Origin: Sphingobium sp. JS3065
Lineage (GTDB): Bacteria > Pseudomonadota > Alphaproteobacteria > Sphingomonadales > Sphingomonadaceae
Length of the DNA stretch: 64,000 nucleotides
Direction: 5' to 3'
Assembly: GCF_026427355.1 (NCBI RefSeq)
Contig: NZ_CP102666.1
Coordinates: forward strand, 1-64,000
Part shown: positions 18,504 to 28,329 of the stretch, piece by piece
Layout of the letters: each line of letters starts with the position of its first letter
Position numbering within the stretch: position 1 is the stretch's first letter
Translations under genes and position numbers: made by a program
Notes under the pieces: model-generated
What the model was told of the DNA's origin: nothing
Seen by the model: only the letters and a program-made list of their open reading frames with translations
Database searches by the model: none

Positions 18504-18662
18504 TATGTGCGTCCGGCGTCTTGCCGCCAAGCAATCGGAAGGTTTCGATCGCTGCCGGCGAAACACAGGCCCTTTTCCAGCGATTTCCCGCGACCGGCTG
18601 CTCGTCACCCGCTGGAAGGCCGTCAGAGGGCGAGCCGTTGCCTTTTATCCAAGGAGAAAGTC

Positions 18663-19040
18663 ATGAACCGCGCAGTCCTTCTCCTGGTTCTGGCGCTGGC
18701 GTTTCGGGCTACGCCCGGCAATGCCGCGCAGGTCACGAGAGACATACCGGCATTTTTCTCGGGCAACCAGTTGTTCGAGATATGTTCGAACCCCAATTAC
18801 GGCCAATGCTCCATGTATGTGGCCGGCGTCATCGACGGCATTTTCTTTGCCGATGGGGAAGGTGGCCGACAATCGCTTTGCCGGGGCGAGATCACCAATC
18901 AGGCCGCGGCGGAACTGGTCCTGCACAGGCTGTCGGACGATGAAGCATTGCGGGCCTTATCGGCCGCAGCCGCTGTACGCGCGGCGATCGCCGACCGGTT
19001 GTCCTGTCAGGCCTCCCCTGCCCTTGCCGAACAGTCCTGA
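18663..19040 (+). CDS. Rap1a/Tai-type exported protein
   Basis: A 125-residue secreted protein with a signal peptide cut near GNAAQ and the Rap1a/Tai immunity-protein pattern: an N-terminal helix (FFSGNQLFEIC) and paired cysteines in CSNPNYGQCSMYVAGVIDG and the later SLCRGE and LSCQA. Rap1a and Tai proteins neutralise type VI amidase effectors. No type VI genes or amidase effector are visible here, so it may be an orphan immunity protein or have another role. AAGGAGAAAG lies before the ATG. Confidence 0.72.
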   Translation: MNRAVLLLVLALAFRATPGNAAQVTRDIPAFFSGNQLFEICSNPNYGQCSMYVAGVIDGIFFADGEGGRQSLCRGEITNQAAAELVLHRLSDDEALRALSAAAAVRAAIADRLSCQASPALAEQS

Positions 19041-19115
19041 GCGCAAGCGCTCGTCACCTGCAATTTCTGGAGAAAAACGGCATTCACGCACAATCAACAA
19101 GAGGAGGAGCTGCAA

Positions 19116-19574
19116 ATGCGCTTTTTCATGTTGCCTGGACTGGCCATGCTGGCGGCCTGCAATCCTGATGACGTCAAGCCGTCCGTGGCGAACAATGCCG
19201 CGGGGAACGAAGAGCCTTCAGCCCAGGCTGCGCGCGAGCGGGCGGTTCCCGCTTTGCCCGCGGCAACGGCGCCTCCCACCATCGCCATGCCTGCTTTCGC
19301 GCCGCAATATCCAGCGTCGGTGATAACAGCGGTGAACAGCTCCGCTTCGGGACGAAACGTGCATGAAGTGACATTGGAAACCCGGGATGACGCCTCGAGC
19401 ATCATGGCTTTCTATCGGGACAAATTTTCGGCCGGCGGCCTCAAGAAGACCTCGGATTTCCAGTCCGGCGGCACTGGCGTCCTGTCGGCGGCCGCCAAGG
19501 ACAGAAAGGCCGCGATCGCGATAACGACAAGCGGTATGAGGAATCGGGTGATCGTCACCTATTCCGGGGACTGA
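19116..19574 (+). CDS. Putative lipoprotein of unknown function
   Basis: A 152-residue protein whose N-terminus, MLAAC, is a lipobox with the lipidated cysteine at residue 15. An Ala/Pro-rich spacer is followed by a compact domain (VTLETRDDASSIMAFYRDKF, then KDRKAAIAITTSG) that resembles small periplasmic domains of unknown function. GAGGAGGAG lies upstream of the ATG. It is probably anchored in the envelope. Confidence 0.65.
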   Translation: MRFFMLPGLAMLAACNPDDVKPSVANNAAGNEEPSAQAARERAVPALPAATAPPTIAMPAFAPQYPASVITAVNSSASGRNVHEVTLETRDDASSIMAFYRDKFSAGGLKKTSDFQSGGTGVLSAAAKDRKAAIAITTSGMRNRVIVTYSGD

Positions 19575-19611
19575 CGAGAAGCCGGGCCGCAGACGGGGCC
19601 GCGCGGCCGCC

Positions 19612-21049
19612 TCATCCCGATGATGACTTACCCAGATATTCCGACAGCGGCGCCTTTGAGCCGTCAAACCGTGCATGGGCCGGGTTCATCGCCTCATAGA
19701 CCACTGCATTTTCCAGCACGCGCTGTACATAATTTCTCGTCTCGAAGAGCGGGATCTGTTCGATCCATCGCAAGATGTCGGATCCGGGCTTGCGGGGATC
19801 GCCATTGACCCTGATCCAGCGGTTAACATTGCCCGGGCCCGCATTATACGCCGCCACGGCAAGCGGGTAGCTGCCTTTGAAATAGCTCAGCATCCGCTGG
19901 AAATAGGACGAACCCAGAACGATATTGTAATCAGGCTCATCGAGTGAACTGGCCGCGTAGCGCATGCCCAGCTTCCCAGCCTGTTCACGGGCCGTACCAG
20001 GCATCAACTGCATGAGCCCCCGCGCCCCTGCGCGACTGACGATCTTCCGGTCGAACTGGCTCTCCTGGCGAGCGATGGCATGTATCATGGTCCAGCTCTG
20101 CTTTGCCCGAGGGGGCACCGTGATGCGCGGGAAAGCGCTGCCCGCATAGCCCGAAAGACCATTCGAGGCCGCACGACGGCTGGCCATCACGCCCATGTCG
20201 GGCCGGCCGATTGTTTTCGCCAGTTCAACGGCAAGATAATAGTCCGCCGCACTATCTGCATCATTGGCGATGGCGCGGGCGAATTTGCTCTGATCCGCCC
20301 AATAGCCCATCTCTCCCAGCGCCTTGACGGCGCGTACCACTGATCGGTTCGCAAATGCGGTGCGCTGGGCGGTGGAGATCTTGATGGCATGGCCGGCCGC
20401 AGAAGGAGCCGGGATCGCTCGTCCCCGCCGTTCGAGGGCGAGCTGACCGTAAAACTGCCTCGGAAAGGCAGAGGCTTGCTCGAAAAAGCCGTTCGCGCGC
20501 GCGCTCTTGCCGGCCTGGAGCGCAGCGCGGCCGGCCCAATAAAAGCCCTTGGATCTGGTCTGGGGAGACTTGGCCGCCGCCGCATAGCGATGAAACATCC
20601 TCATCGCGTCCTTCGGCTTGCCGAGATTGTAAAAGGCGGTCATGCCCGCGAGCCAGGCAAGGCTGGTATAATCGTCACGCTCGCCAATCGGCCGGCCGCT
20701 GACATCTGTGCCGGTCATATAGGCGTCGTCGAGCTTGCTGGCGATCGCATAGGCGAAACTCCACTGGGCGTCCCTGGCAGCGCCTCGCGCGTGCGCCAGC
20801 AATGTCTCGTACCATTTCTCGGCGTTCCCAGGCCGACTGATCAGCACTGGCCGATTGGCGAGATATTGCCGCGCGGCGATCGCGTTGCCGCTGCCAAGCA
20901 ACCAGTTCACCTTGTCGGCGATGTAACCGGCGTCCGCGACCCCCAGCCTTTCGGCTCGCTGCATGCGCGCGGCCGCATCTTTTCCCTTCCTGCGAAAAGC
21001 GATCCGCGCTTCGTAGACCGGCCGCCGGGTCGCCGTGACATAGGCCAGC
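19612..21049 (-). pseudogene. Soluble lytic murein transglycosylase, 5' end removed at the IS junction
   Basis: The C-terminal SLT domain is intact: catalytic glutamate in ARQESQFDRKI, RGLMQLMPGTA, and AYNAGPGNVNRWI. Ahead of it lies the helical superhelix typical of Slt enzymes, which cleave peptidoglycan strands to anhydromuropeptides. The frame runs open to the IS terminus with no start or signal peptide (reading upstream ...TVYAL then into the element), and about 479 codons remain where Slt proteins usually have around 600 or more. The gene therefore lost its promoter, signal sequence and N-terminal domain. It is probably a pseudogene unless an internal start yields a cytoplasmic fragment. 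Confidence 0.88.
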
Positions 21050-21134
21050 TGTCCGCCGTCAGCACCAATGGCACAGATTTGAGGTTGTGATTTAAGGAGG
21101 ATCTGGGCTTCGTCGTAGTGACGAAGGAACGAAG

Positions 21135-21521
21135 ATGAAGCCCAGATCCTCCAATGTAAAATCGCCCGCTAAGGCCCCAGCAGAGCGGGTAGTGAAGGAC
21201 ATCCGGCGACAGACCCGTCGCCACTTTTCGGCCGAGGACAAGATCCGCATCGTGCTGGATGGCCTGCGCGGGGAAGACAGCATCGCCGAGCTATGCCGCA
21301 AGGAAGGCATCGCCCAGAGCCTGTATTACACCTGGTCGAAGGAGTTCATGGAAGCTGGCAAGCGCCGCCTGGCCGGTGACACCGCCCGTGCCGCGACCAC
21401 CGGCGAGGTCCAGGACCTGCGCCGCGAAGCCCGGGCATTGAAGGAATGCGTCGCCGATCTGACGCTTGAGAACCGTCTGCTGAAAAAAAGCATGATCGCG
21501 GATGGGGGCGACGACGAATGA
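21135..21521 (+). CDS. IS3-family transposase OrfA
   Basis: A 128-residue DNA-binding subunit with a helix-turn-helix (FSAEDKIRIVLDGLRGED then ELCRKEGIAQSLYYTW) and a C-terminal leucine-zipper-like helix (EARALKECVADLTLENRLLKKS), the usual IS3 OrfA layout. It ends in TGA overlapping the OrfB ATG (ATGA), so OrfB may be made by coupling or by frameshifting to an OrfAB fusion. Confidence 0.92.
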   Translation: MKPRSSNVKSPAKAPAERVVKDIRRQTRRHFSAEDKIRIVLDGLRGEDSIAELCRKEGIAQSLYYTWSKEFMEAGKRRLAGDTARAATTGEVQDLRREARALKECVADLTLENRLLKKSMIADGGDDE

Positions 21522-22498
21522 GGTATCCCGCATCCGAAAAGCTCGAGATCATCCGCATCGTCGAGCAGTCGCACCTGCCCGCCAAGCGCACACTGGACAA
21601 GCTCGGTATCGCCCGCCGGACGTTCTATCGCTGGTATGACCGCTACCTCGAAGGCGGACCGGAGGCGTTGGAAGATCGGCCCTCGGCGCCGAGCCGGGTG
21701 TGGAACCGCATCCCGGCTGAGATCCACGACCAGATCATCGAGCTGGCGCTGGAACAGTCCGAGCTGAGCCCCCGGGAGCTGGCAGTGCGCTTCACCGACG
21801 AGCAGCGCTACTTCGTGTCGGAAGCCACGGTTTACCGGCTGCTCAAGGCCCACGACCTGATTACCAGCCCGGCCTATGTCGTGATCAAGGCGGCCGATCA
21901 GTTCCACACCAAGACCACCCGCCCGAACGAGATGTGGCAGACCGACTTCACCTACTTCAAGATCATCGGGTGGGGTTGGATGTATCTGTCGACTGTGCTC
22001 GACGACTTCTCGCGCTACATCGTCGCCTGGAAGCTGTGCACCAACATGCGGGCCGAGGACGTCACCGAGACGCTGGACCTCGCCCTCAAGGCCTCGGGCT
22101 GCGACAGCGCCACGGTGCTGCACAAGCCCAGACTGCTCAGCGATAACGGCCCCAGCTACATCGCCGGTGAGCTGGCAGAATATATCGAGGCCCGGAAGAT
22201 GAGCCATGTGCGCGGCGCCCCGATGCACCCCCAAACCCAGGGCAAGATCGAGCGCTGGCACCAGACCCTCAAGAACCGCATCCTGCTGGAAAACTACTTC
22301 CTGCCCGGCGACCTCGATATCCAGATCGAAGCCTTCGTCGAGCACTACAACCACCAGCGTTACCACGAGAGCCTGAACAACGTGACGCCCGCCGACGCCT
22401 ACTTCGGCAGGGCTTCGGCCATCATCCAACAGCGTGAAAGGATCAAGCGACAGACCATCGAACATCGGCGCTTGCAGCACCGCAAGCTCGCCGCCTAA
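21518..22498 (+). CDS. IS3-family transposase OrfB (DDE integrase core)
   Basis: A 326-residue transposase with an N-terminal helix-turn-helix (LGIARRTFYRWYDRY) and an rve-type catalytic core. The DDE residues are the Asp in WQTDFTYF, the Asp in LLSDNGPSY and the Glu in GKIERWHQTLK. The frame is unbroken and all motifs are present, so the element may still be active. Confidence 0.93.
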   Translation: MRYPASEKLEIIRIVEQSHLPAKRTLDKLGIARRTFYRWYDRYLEGGPEALEDRPSAPSRVWNRIPAEIHDQIIELALEQSELSPRELAVRFTDEQRYFVSEATVYRLLKAHDLITSPAYVVIKAADQFHTKTTRPNEMWQTDFTYFKIIGWGWMYLSTVLDDFSRYIVAWKLCTNMRAEDVTETLDLALKASGCDSATVLHKPRLLSDNGPSYIAGELAEYIEARKMSHVRGAPMHPQTQGKIERWHQTLKNRILLENYFLPGDLDIQIEAFVEHYNHQRYHESLNNVTPADAYFGRASAIIQQRERIKRQTIEHRRLQHRKLAA

Positions 22499-22572
22499 CA
22501 TCAACCCCCAGACGAGGCCCGCACTCCGCTAATTTACGCCGCGAGTTGCGCCAAATGTTCTGACGACGGACA

Positions 22573-23049
22573 GTCAACAATGCCGGCATCATGCGCCTCG
22601 CGAGCGTCGCGCAGAGTGATGACGCGCTGTTCGACGCGCAGGTCGCGATCAACCTCAAAGGCAGCTTCAACATGATGCGCGAAGCGGCAAGGCGTCTGCG
22701 CCAGGGGGGACGGATCATCAATCTCTCCTCGAGCGTGGTAGGTCTCTATCAAGCGCGCTATGCGGTCTACGCCGCCACCAAGGCCGGGGTCGAGGCGATG
22801 ACCCATGTGATGGCGAAGGAGCTTCGCGGTCGGAACATCACGGTCAATGCGGTCGCCCCCGGCCCTACGGCAACCGACCTGTTTCTCGATGGGAAGCCTC
22901 AGGATGCGATCGACGCCCTGGCCAGTCTCTCCCCGCTTGAACGGCTGGGCCAGCCTGAGGATATTGCGGCCTCGGTGGCGTTCCTTGCCGGACCCGATGG
23001 CGGCTGGATCAACGGTCAGGTGTTGCGGGCGAACGGCGGCATCGTCTGA
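22573..23049 (+). pseudogene. Short-chain dehydrogenase, N-terminal half removed at the IS junction
   Basis: The sequence starts at the last base of the IS with VNNAGIM, the mid-protein NNAG motif of SDR oxidoreductases, and continues through the catalytic serine (INLSSS), the YxxxK motif (YAATKAG) and the C-terminal PGPTATD and NGQVLRANGG. The first ~85 residues, including the Rossmann TGxxxGIG cofactor site, are gone. An ATG at 22591 could start a fragment that cannot bind NAD(P). A terminator hairpin follows. Confidence 0.9.
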
Positions 23050-23077
23050 ACGCGGTCATGCGGGCGGCGGCAGGAAG

Positions 23078-23109
23078 GCCGTGCACGGCAGATGCCGCGC
23101 ACGGCTTTT
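23078..23109 (+). terminator. Rho-independent terminator after the SDR remnant
   Basis: A 12-bp GC-rich stem with one mismatch (GCCGTGCACGGC and GCCGCGCACGGC), loop AGAT, followed by TTTT. It lies about 30 bases after the dehydrogenase stop codon. Confidence 0.8.
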
Positions 23110-23149
23110 GGACAGGATGGCGCCTTTCGCACCGTGGCCCTGTTGTTTA

Positions 23150-23177
23150 ACCTCCATGCCGCTGCCGACATGGAGGT
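23150..23177 (-). terminator. Hairpin after the catalase gene
   Basis: Perfect 9-bp arms (ACCTCCATG and CATGGAGGT) around a 10-base loop lie a few bases beyond the catalase stop on the minus strand. The trailing sequence has only short T runs, so this is a probable rather than certain terminator. Confidence 0.55.
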
Positions 23178-23181
23178 CAGT

Positions 23182-24645
23182 TCATCCCAGCGCTGCGGCC
23201 ACGCCCGCGCCGTAAGCGGGATCGCAACGCATGCAGTTGTCGACATGGCGCTGTTTGATGAACCCGGGCGCATCGCCCAGCGCTCGCGCGGTGTTGTCGA
23301 ATAGGTGCTGTTGCTGCGCTGGCGTCATCTGCCGGAACAGCTTGCGAGGTTGGGTGAAATAATCATCGTCATCCTCGCGATAATTCCAGTGAGCGGCATC
23401 GCCGGAGATACGGAGTGGCGGCTCGGCATAATCGGGCTGCTGCTGCCACTGGCCGAAGCTGTTCGGCTCATAGTGCGGCCGGCCGCCATAATTGCCGTCC
23501 ATCCGCCCCGCGCCATCGCGATGGTTGCTGAACACCGGACAGCGCGCGGCATTGACCGGGATCTGATGATAATTAACCCCCAGCCGGTAGCGCTGCGCAT
23601 CGGCATAGTTGAACAGACGCGCCTGAAGCATCCTGTCGGGCGAAACACCAATCCCGGGCACCAGATTTGACGGGGCGAAGGCCGACTGCTCGACATCGGC
23701 GAAGAAATTATCCGGGTTCCGGTTCAGTTCGAACTCTCCGACCTCGATCAGGGGATAATCCGCCTTGTACCATACCTTCGTCAGGTCAAACGGGTGGAAA
23801 CGGTAGGTCTCGGCCTCCGCCTCGGGCATGATCTGCACGAACATCTTCCACCTGGGAAACTCGCGACGCTCGATCGATTCATAAAGATCACGCTGATGTG
23901 ATTCACGATCACCGCCCACCAGAGCCGCCGCCTCCGCGTCAGTGAGATTTTCTATGCCCTGCTGGCTCTTGAAGTGGAACTTCACCCAGAAGCGCTCGCC
24001 CGTTTCGTTCCAGAAGCTGTAGGTGTGGCTGCCAAAGCCATGCATGTGCCGATAGCTTCTCGGGATGCCGCGCTCTGACATCACGATCGTCACCTGATGA
24101 AAGGCTTCGGGCAAGAGAGTCCAGAAATCCCAATTGTTGGTGGCGCTGCGCAGATTGGTGCGAGGATCGCGCTTCACCGCCTTGTTGAGATCGGGAAACT
24201 TGCGGGGATCGCGCAGGAAGAAGACGGGCGTGTTGTTGCCCACCATGTCCCAATTACCCTCCTCGGTGTAAAATTTCAGCGCAAAGCCACGAATGTCGCG
24301 CTCGGCATCGGCTGCGCCACGTTCGCCGGCAACAGTGGTGAAGCGGGCGAACATCTCGGTTTTCTTGCCGATTTCGCTGAAGATTTTCGCGCGCGTGTAG
24401 CGGGAGATGTCCTTGGTCACAGTGAAGGTGCCGAAAGCGCCCGATCCCTTGGCGTGCATGCGTCGTTCAGGGATGACTTCGCGCACGAAATTGGCAAGCT
24501 TCTCGTTCAGCCACACGTCCTGCGCCAGGAGAGGGCCGCGCGGACCGGCGGTCAGGCTGTCCTGATTGTCAGGCACAGGTGCGCCAAATGCCGTGGTCAG
24601 TTGCGTCACGGGGCATTGGCCGGCGCTCGGATGTGTTTTGGCCAC
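23182..24645 (-). CDS. katA: Monofunctional haem catalase
   Basis: Small-subunit catalase of 487 residues that disproportionates hydrogen peroxide in the cytoplasm. The distal histidine lies in [14 protein letters not shown], the distal asparagine in [13 protein letters not shown], and the proximal haem-ligand tyrosine in [14 protein letters not shown]. The start is GTG with AGGAGG nine bases upstream, giving VAKTHPSAG. The length fits clade 3 catalases. It is monocistronic, followed by a hairpin. No OxyR gene is adjacent. Confidence 0.95.
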   Translation of the reverse strand: MAKTHPSAGQCPVTQLTTAFGAPVPDNQDSLTAGPRGPLLAQDVWLNEKLANFVREVIPERRMHAKGSGAFGTFTVTKDISRYTRAKIFSEIGKKTEMFARFTTVAGERGAADAERDIRGFALKFYTEEGNWDMVGNNTPVFFLRDPRKFPDLNKAVKRDPRTNLRSATNNWDFWTLLPEAFHQVTIVMSERGIPRSYRHMHGFGSHTYSFWNETGERFWVKFHFKSQQGIENLTDAEAAALVGGDRESHQRDLYESIERREFPRWKMFVQIMPEAEAETYRFHPFDLTKVWYKADYPLIEVGEFELNRNPDNFFADVEQSAFAPSNLVPGIGVSPDRMLQARLFNYADAQRYRLGVNYHQIPVNAARCPVFSNHRDGAGRMDGNYGGRPHYEPNSFGQWQQQPDYAEPPLRISGDAAHWNYREDDDDYFTQPRKLFRQMTPAQQQHLFDNTARALGDAPGFIKQRHVDNCMRCDPAYGAGVAAALG

Positions 24646-25033
24646 TCTGCTCGTCCTCCTTTTGCAGGTTGAGGCCGATTATTACGGCAGCGTAATCCTT
24701 GTGTCCCCATCAAATAGCGCGTCATTGTAATCGGATCGGTCAATCTATTTCCGCTTGCCGGCAGAGACGGGCAACCAGCTGGTCGCTTCCATATTGCGCG
24801 CGATCCAGGCGGCTTGCGATTGGCGGGGTGGGTCAACAAGCCCGTTGTCATGAACGTCAGCGCGCCACCTCAGGATCATGAATCGCCCGGCCTCGAAATC
24901 GACTGCTGCAGTCCGGTCACTTTGCGAGATTTGTCGAAGGCCCGATTGTCCCGGACGGGCATTTGGTTACTGTTCAAGCCGGAGAATGATGAAAGGGCGG
25001 GCACCGCATATCGTGCGGCCCGAGGGGCGGGGC
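24646..25033. other. Divergent intergenic region (catalase / AraC-type gene)
   Basis: This 388-bp gap should hold the promoters of the catalase and regulator genes. I see no recognisable operator, repeat or gene. An open frame running into the regulator from 24878 adds 52 residues with no family resemblance, so I treat it as noncoding. Confidence 0.45.
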
Positions 25034-25872
25034 ATGCGGCTGGACTATTATATTCCTTCTCTCAAGCTACAGCATCGATTGACCGCCCATGCCATTGTAA
25101 CCGAGGTGGTCGCGCCTGCCCTGGAAATTCTGCCGGCGATGCTCCCAAATCTCCACATCCGGTTGGCTGGAGCCAGCAGCTATGCCTTTGGCGGCCCGGT
25201 CATCCCTGCGCCCAGAGTGACCCTGCTTGGGCCAACGAGCGCGGCTTATAAGATGCTCCTGGCGCCAGGGACCGAGATCGTGACAACGGGCCTGCTACCC
25301 CAGGGCTGGCTCACTTTTGTCGGAGCGCCCGCTGCGCAATTCAGCGATCGCATCGTCGATGCCGCCTCTATCTGGGGTGACTGCAAGACCCATCAGCTGT
25401 GTGACCGTTTGGTGAGTGCGGCCAGCGACACGGCCAGGGTCGCGGTACTTGAATCATTCCTGCTCCAGGAAACACGCGATCTGTCCGACGTCACTCTGGC
25501 CAGAACCGCGACGATCGATCAATGGCTGGAGCGAAGCGCCGCACTCTCGCTCGATCTGCTGCGTGCGGAACTGGGCGTCAGCAACCGTCAAACCGGCCGG
25601 TTGACGCTTGATCTTTATGGGGTCTCGCCAAAAACACTGGCGATGAAATATCGCGCCTTGCGCGCCGCCGCGATCATGACCGCCCATGGCGAGGCGGGAC
25701 TGAACCGGCCTTGGAGTCCTTTGCGGATCAGTCGCATCTGATCCGCGATTTTCGGCGGTTTGTCGGCTGGACGCCGACCGCCTTCGCGCGCGACCGGCGG
25801 AACATCGCCTATGCCACGCTGGAAGGGCGAAGCCGGGCTGGCGCCGTGCGGCCCCTGTCGCTGCTCAGTTGA
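25034..25872 (+). pseudogene. AraC-family regulator with a frameshift in the DNA-binding domain
   Basis: The N-terminal domain (from MRLDYYIPSLKLQHR) and first part of the AraC domain are in one frame, ending at a stop near 25739 with an unrelated tail. The rest of the AraC helix-turn-helix continues in another frame from about 25695: LESFADQSHLIRDFRRFVGW then TPTAFARDRRN, to a TGA at 25870-25872. ADQSHLIRDFRR with GWTPTAF is the classic second helix-turn-helix signature, so a one-base gain or two-base loss near 25680-25700 split the gene. Without it the protein lacks its second DNA-reading helix. A sequencing error is possible. Confidence 0.85.
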
Positions 25873-25969
25873 TGTCCGGTTCGTTCAATACCGGAGCGAT
25901 GACGAGCGGTATGGCGTGCCCTTCCGGGAGGGGGCATCATTCTCTTTCCCGATAGCAGGGGGCTGTTGG

Positions 25970-26416
25970 ATGAGAAGCGCGTTCCTGGCGATTGCAGGCG
26001 GTTTGATAATTCTGTCGCCTGGTTGCGGCTCCTCGCCAATCGCCGGCGAGAACCGGGCAGCCCAGCCCCAGGATATTTCGGGTGCAATCGCTCCCCTTCC
26101 GCGCGGCACGCATAGGTTGGAAGGCCGGATCGTTACCGTCCGCTTGCCCTATCGCGCCGCCGACAATCTGCTCTGGGCGTCAGCCACGGGCGTCATGGAA
26201 GCAGCTCCCTTCATGTTCCAGGATCTGGACATTCAACCCCGTGCCGGCCCTCAGGGCACGGATCTGGCGGTGTTCACCTACAAAGCCGACAAGCCCGGCA
26301 CGGCGACGCTCGAATTCGGTCTCGTGCCTGTTGGCAAGACGTTGCTGGGAAATGGGACAACCCGTTTCAGAGATGAACCGGCACGTCGCTACTCCGCGAC
26401 GGTGACGGCGCAATGA
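25970..26416 (+). CDS. Chagasin-like (inhibitor I42) lipoprotein
   Basis: A 148-residue protein with a lipobox (LSPGC, lipidated Cys19) and a domain resembling chagasin-type cysteine protease inhibitors: GRIVTVRLPYRAADNLLW at the start, and FTYKADKPGTATLEFGLVP, which matches the conserved KPGT strand of the family. The inhibitor loops NPTTG and RPW are not conserved, so inhibition is doubtful. It overlaps the next gene by ATGA, and that gene also looks like an inhibitor. Confidence 0.6.
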   Translation: MRSAFLAIAGGLIILSPGCGSSPIAGENRAAQPQDISGAIAPLPRGTHRLEGRIVTVRLPYRAADNLLWASATGVMEAAPFMFQDLDIQPRAGPQGTDLAVFTYKADKPGTATLEFGLVPVGKTLLGNGTTRFRDEPARRYSATVTAQ

Positions 26417-26964
26417 GGGGCTATCGTCCCTGCCCTGTCGCCTCCCTCGGAGCCCTGTTCCTGACCATGGCGTCAGCCACCGTCCCTGCATACTCGGCCG
26501 ACGACATGAACGCAGGGAACCATCCATCGTCTGCTGCGCGGAACGGCGATGGCTTGCCCGAAGCGCCAGACGCCAACGCGCGCCGGATAAAAGGCATCTA
26601 CCAACTGGCCGAAGATCGTGAGGGCGGCCGCGCCTGCAGGATCATTCTGACCGATGAGCGCACCATCGGAGGCTATGCGGCCCAGGCCAATCAAGCCTGC
26701 GTCGCCAAGTTCGCCCTGCCCTGGTATTGTGGCCATGGCGACGCGACCGACATGGATAAAAATTGCGCACCCAGGCCGACGGAGGACGTCTTTGCGTGGT
26801 TCGTCGCGCCAGATGGCCAGATCGTTCTGATCGATGGCGCCCGGCAGCCATTGTTTCACCTGTCTCCCTTATCGGATGGCGTTTATTACGAACGACGGGA
26901 TGGCAGCGTGGGACAGGAAAGCCTGAGCTTCTCCCGCGTCGATCCGGCTGACACCGACCGGTGA
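26413..26964 (+). CDS. Exported AprI/Inh-like protein
   Basis: A 183-residue protein with a signal peptide cut near VPAYSA and a C-terminal domain resembling AprI/Inh metalloprotease inhibitors: IKGIYQLAEDREGGRACRI, a cysteine later in NQACVAKF, and GQIVLIDGARQPLFHL. That beta-barrel pattern with a CxI strand and a G-x-hydrophobic-D-G-x-x-x-P-L-F strand is characteristic. It is translationally coupled to the chagasin-like lipoprotein. Together they could guard the periplasm against proteases, but this is inferred from weak similarity. Confidence 0.55.
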   Translation: MRGYRPCPVASLGALFLTMASATVPAYSADDMNAGNHPSSAARNGDGLPEAPDANARRIKGIYQLAEDREGGRACRIILTDERTIGGYAAQANQACVAKFALPWYCGHGDATDMDKNCAPRPTEDVFAWFVAPDGQIVLIDGARQPLFHLSPLSDGVYYERRDGSVGQESLSFSRVDPADTDR

Positions 26965-27636
26965 GCAAAGGGGCTTTGTGGGGCGGATTTGCGGCAAAGT
27001 CAGGCGGATCCCGGCTGCCGTTCAGGGCTGGCTGCGCGAACTCATGATGGGGCCACCTGGCTGGATGGCCATCAATTCGCCGCCCTCAGTCATCTTCCAG
27101 GGCTTTCCATCCCAACGGGCTCAACAAGCCTCGCACCTGTCCGATGAGAATGTCAGCCTGCCCATGAAAATGCCAGCGGCGCATAAGGGCGTTGCGATGG
27201 CCATGGTTCGACAAAGGATCAATGGTCGCATCCACCCGCGTGCGGCGACAGGATCATAACGGCTGATGCCCGCCAACAGGAGGTCGCATGCAAGCGCAAC
27301 TTCCCGGGCGATCTACGCGTCCTCACGCCCGCCGACGGATCGGTGCGCAGCAGCGCGCCGAAAAGCATGCCAAAACTCCAGGAACGATAGTTCCAATGTC
27401 CAATTCGGACCATTTCGCCTTCCAGATAATATGGGCGCTGACATCCATCTGCCCGACAAGAGCACAGCTGCTCTTTGGCCACACGGCGCAGAACGCCGAG
27501 ATCCTCGAACCGGCGCCGGACACCTTCGCAGCGTCCTGTCCGTAAAGAAGGCTCGATGACGCTGCCGCGGCGCCTTAAGACGTTCACAACCTCATCCGTT
27601 CATAGGAGGAATGACAACACGGAAGGGCTGGCAATC
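26965..27636. other. Intergenic stretch, no gene recognised
   Basis: About 670 bases between the AprI-like gene and the two-helix membrane protein contain only short, unconvincing frames. No repeat or RNA gene is evident. Confidence 0.45.
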
Positions 27637-28329
27637 ATGACGTTCTTGCAGAATTATATCGCGAACATCGCCCACAAGCGTTCGGCGTTAATGAACATCT
27701 ATGAAATCACCGACCTGTGGCCACGGCAAAATTCCGAACGGCATTGGATCGCCGGACAGGGTGCCTTCTACGGCGCAACCGCCGCATGCGCGGGGTTCAT
27801 TCTCATAGGATTTTTCATGATCTTTTCCACGCCGATCCACTCGATGTCCGACGAACTCGGCAGGGACCAGGTCATGGGGCTGGTCGTCGCGCTATTCTTT
27901 CTCTTCTGCTGGATCAGCATCTTCTGGCATCACCATTTTCTGAAAGCCAAGCTCGAAATCATCCGCTCGGCAAAAGCGCGCCTGGCACGCGATGCCGACC
28001 TGCACGACGAATATCTGGCGTGCGTTGAGCGAGCCGGGGCTGTCGCGATCGCTCATTCGCGCGCTGCAGCCGCAGCGCAGGAGGCCAGGAACGCCGTCCT
28101 CGAAGGACAGGCGATGCAGGCCCAGGTCCGCGCTGCAAATGCACAGGAAGCAGCCGTGCGCAAGGATGAGGCGTCGCGGCTGTCGATTGCGGAACGGCAT
28201 GCCCTCGCTGCCTCCATTCGCCACAACACGGAGACGGCCGAGCTCAATCGGCGCAAGGGTCTGAGCGGGGCGACGAACGCAGGTCGCGCAGCGGCGGATG
28301 CTGCCAAACTCGCGGGTGGACGTCGATAA
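27637..28329 (+). CDS. Membrane protein with two helices and Ala-rich coiled-coil tail
   Basis: I do not recognise a family. The 230-residue protein has two hydrophobic helices (about residues 36-60, FYGATAACAGFILIGFFMIF, and 75-98), then a long helical, alanine-rich cytoplasmic tail (ERAGAVAIAHSRAAAAAQEA onward) likely to form a coiled coil. GGAAGGG lies nine bases before the ATG. It stands upstream of the partition and replication genes in the same direction but separated by 430 bases, so a link to plasmid maintenance is unproven. Confidence 0.6.
   Translation: MTFLQNYIANIAHKRSALMNIYEITDLWPRQNSERHWIAGQGAFYGATAACAGFILIGFFMIFSTPIHSMSDELGRDQVMGLVVALFFLFCWISIFWHHHFLKAKLEIIRSAKARLARDADLHDEYLACVERAGAVAIAHSRAAAAAQEARNAVLEGQAMQAQVRAANAQEAAVRKDEASRLSIAERHALAASIRHNTETAELNRRKGLSGATNAGRAAADAAKLAGGRR

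Larger units (their letters stand above)
21050..22572 (+). mobile_element. IS3-family insertion sequence, apparently complete
   Basis: A 1,523-bp element with two overlapping transposase frames bounded by imperfect 26-bp inverted repeats (left 21050-21075, right 22547-22572) that match at 20 of 26 positions and both begin TGTCCG. The two bases sets flanking it (AGC on the left, GTC on the right) do not form a target duplication. The genes on both sides are truncated exactly at its ends, which points to a deletion or recombination involving the element rather than simple insertion. Subgroup within IS3 not determined. Confidence 0.92.

Noticed and set aside
27611..27640. Nine-residue leader ORF (MTTRKGWQS) overlapping the next start by ATGA
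   Set aside because: Its AGGAGG is only one base from the ATG, too close, and the downstream gene has its own GGAAGGG.
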